From: Alligator mississippiensis
Taxonomy: Eukaryota > Chordata > Crocodylia > Alligatoridae
Direction: 5' to 3'
Length of the DNA stretch: 64,000 nt
Assembly (NCBI RefSeq): GCF_030867095.1
Contig: NC_081833.1
Coordinates: 74,095,395 to 74,159,394 of the forward strand
Positions 62,159 through 64,000 of this stretch are shown piece by piece. The position numbers were made by a program, and so were the translations under genes. Positions within the stretch are counted from its first letter, which is position 1; each line of letters starts with the position of its first letter. The notes under the pieces are model-generated. The model searched no databases. It saw only the letters and a program-made list of their open reading frames with translations, and had not been told where the DNA came from.

Positions 62159-62363
62159 CAGTGCTTTTCAATCTTTTTTCATTTGTGGACCCCTAAAAAA
62201 CCTCAAATGAAAGTGCAGCCCCCTTTGGAAATTTCAAATGAGGGTGCAGAATTGTAAATGTGGGTATTCACATATTTTTGCTCGATCAGTCATCTTTCAT
62301 GGACCCCTTTGACATAGTCTGCGGACCCCCAGATGTCTGCAGACCACAGGTTGAAAGCCACTG
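62159..62363 (+). mobile_element. hAT-type MITE
   Basis: The 205-bp element starts CAGTGCTTTTCAATC and ends GGTTGAAAGCCACTG. The flanking 8-mers TCTTGGCT (62151-62158) and TCCTAGCT (62364-62371) agree at 6 of 8 positions. Internal GGACCCCTAAAAAACC and GGACCCCTTTGACAT relate it to the copy at 49919. Confidence 0.88.
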
Positions 62364-62498
62364 TCCTAGCTGAACCCCTAATCTATTGTTTCTCATTTAC
62401 AGTAACTGTCATCTCCTGTCATTTTATCCCAAAACCTCTGGTATTTGGCGTTTTTCGACTCCCAATTCTGGGATGTACTTGATTATGAAGATCTCAGC

Positions 62499-62519
62499 TT
62501 TTTTTTTTTTTTTTTTTTT
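62499..62519. repeat. Poly(T) tract, 21 bp
   Basis: A simple T run, with no adjacent retroposon recognised. Confidence 0.9.
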
Positions 62520-63489
62520 AAAGGCTTCTAGTTCTCACGTTTACAAAGATATAAAGTAAAAAGACCTTACATTACATTTAAATGACATGATGATCTTTCA
62601 GGTCCTGACCCACAATTTTTGAGTACTTGGTCTTGACAATCCTAAGGGTGGTAATGACAGTCCACCCTTTATTCATAATAAAGGGAAATCTAAGTAGAGG
62701 GATGGGGTTTTCCTTCAAAAAATTGCTTCTTGAAAGAGCAATACAGAAGCTAGCTGGTAGACAGAAATGCAGACTAGCATGTAGTCTGGATTATGTTGTT
62801 GAAAGACTGATATTTACCCCAGTTAAAGCTTTTTTCATCTGCACCGGGTCGTTTCTTAGAAAGGAATAAAACACAAACACATCCTGAGCCGATTATGCAC
62901 GCATGCAGATTACTGGAGAGTTCTGGTTTGCAACACTGGGCAACTGAATCTTGCTACCCACAGATCAATAGGATGCACACCTGGACTTGCAAATTGCTTC
63001 AACAGCAGGAGCTTCACTGGCATGAACTCTGGACACAGCAAGAGACCCAGACAGTGACTCAACGTGAGAGTCTGAACTAAACGTGTCAAGCAGAAGATTA
63101 TTTCTAGCAGGGTATGCAAGGAACTCCTTCCTCTGACATGAAAATGCCTTGAGAAGTATACAGGAGCTATGCTAAACAAGCCATTTGTGTCAGTTCTCTT
63201 ACCTGTTTTTATTAAGATCATCACTGTAGGGTTAGTTTCATATAGGGAAAGTAAAGGACTCTATAATTTGTAAGGAGACTTGCTGATAGGCTAATTATTT
63301 AACCTCATTTCCATCTCAGTCAAGGGTGAAAAAAAAAAAAAGCATCTCAATCCCAACAAATGTGCAGCAGCAGGCTGCTGGTCACTGTCTTCCCCTACTT
63401 TACCTGTGGCAGGTTAGGTTATGTCTTGTGGCTTTGTCAGACTTGTCTACATAGTTTTGCTAATTGGTTAAAGGATGGATGTATATAGG

Positions 63490-63575
63490 GGTGGTTTACA
63501 TAAGGATGATCCTGCTTCAGGCAGGGGGTTGGACTAAATGATTTCTGGAAGTCCCTTCTAGCCCTATTTCTCTAC
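63490..63575 (+). mobile_element. CR1 LINE 3' end fragment
   Basis: CAGGCAGGGGGTTGGACTAAA, ATGATTTCTGGAAGTCCC and TTCTAGCCCTATTTCTCTAC are a standard CR1 3' terminus in sense orientation, strongly 5'-truncated. Confidence 0.85.
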
Positions 63576-64000
63576 TTGGTTAGGTATCTGGCCGTGGCAA
63601 ACAAAAGAGAAAAAGCCAAAAGACCTATCAGGACAGAGGTTGGTAATAGTATTAGGCACATCTGTACAGTAAACAGAGACCCTGAATAACATATTTCAAC
63701 CTTAAAGGCATCTTCCAAATTTTTTTTAAAGAATGAGGCAGAGGAACTAGAATACTGACCTAGTGTAGATATTTCCATTACGTTTAAATAATTCACAGTA
63801 AAACTGCCTGTATAAAAGCACAAGTCGCATACAGAATTTAAAGACAGAGTCAATTCTGTAAGTTAGTGTCCAAAATGGACCCTCTTTGCTAGATGAGTTT
63901 ACATGCTGGAAAAAGGGGCACCAATAGCATGAGTCTTCCTTAGACTACCCATTACAGTAAATTCAGAAAACTAAAACCAGAAAAAAGATTCTGGTTCTAG

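Larger units (their letters stand above)
44801..64000 (-). other. ZCCHC14: ZCCHC14 large upstream intron (no exon found)
   Basis: No minus-strand segment with splice sites and similarity to the ZCCHC14 N-terminus (the region preceding the PX-like domain) was found. The stretch holds CR1, hAT, MIR and the short hammerhead-like elements listed separately. Other parts (45300-48060, 50100-52180, 52780-57920, 58690-60690, 61375-62150 and 62520-63480) show no recognisable gene or repeat family. Confidence 0.6.

Overview
This is a nuclear genomic window from an amniote vertebrate. It carries spliced genes with GT-AG introns, CpG-island promoters, CR1 LINE tails, hAT-type DNA transposons and old MIR-like SINEs. 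CR1 tails on both strands together with well-preserved old repeats point to a slowly evolving sauropsid. A crocodilian is my best guess and a turtle is possible. This rests on the repeat content and remembered sequences, not on a database search.

The gene order is FBXO31 (minus), tRNA-Met-CAT (minus), MAP1LC3B (plus), ZCCHC14 (minus). As far as I recall, human 16q24.2 has the same protein-gene order. From left to right: 1-4783 is FBXO31 intron 1; 4784-5129 is FBXO31 coding exon 1 in a CpG island; 5323-5395 is an intact initiator-type-independent (elongator) tRNA-Met gene with its Pol III terminator. Region 5400-16000 is intergenic and holds two large tandem-repeat blocks (5455-6285 and 7851-8568), a duplicated repeat pair, MIR SINEs and a hAT copy. 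Region 16000-16983 is the MAP1LC3B promoter, with E-boxes, a four-copy YY1-like/NRF1 array and exon 1. MAP1LC3B is complete in four coding exons (125 codons). The MAP1LC3B and ZCCHC14 3' ends converge near 24.93-24.97 kb. ZCCHC14 occupies 24967 to beyond 44800 on the minus strand, and eleven coding exons can be read with matching phases: PX-like region, SAM domain, Ser-rich and His/Gln-rich segments, CCHC knuckle and a conserved C-terminus. Its N-terminal exon or exons were not found and probably lie past 64000, so 44801-64000 is read as a large intron.

The three protein genes belong to different pathways: FBXO31 is an SCF ubiquitin-ligase receptor, MAP1LC3B is the autophagosome ubiquitin-like protein, and ZCCHC14 is a TENT4-associated RNA-binding protein. 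Nothing suggests an operon-like relationship; they are syntenic neighbours.

The most unusual signal is a family of about 104-125 bp elements with five copies in the window, three of them flanked by perfect 10-11 bp direct repeats. Four of the five copies contain CTGANGA, exactly 15 nt, then GAAA, which is the spacing and sequence of a hammerhead-ribozyme core. All five lie in introns, antisense to the host gene. Other points of interest are a near-perfect 40-bp-arm hairpin at 60699-60796, a palindromic MITE in a MAP1LC3B intron, a nested inverted-repeat element inside a hAT copy, and the YY1/NRF1 repeat array at the MAP1LC3B promoter.
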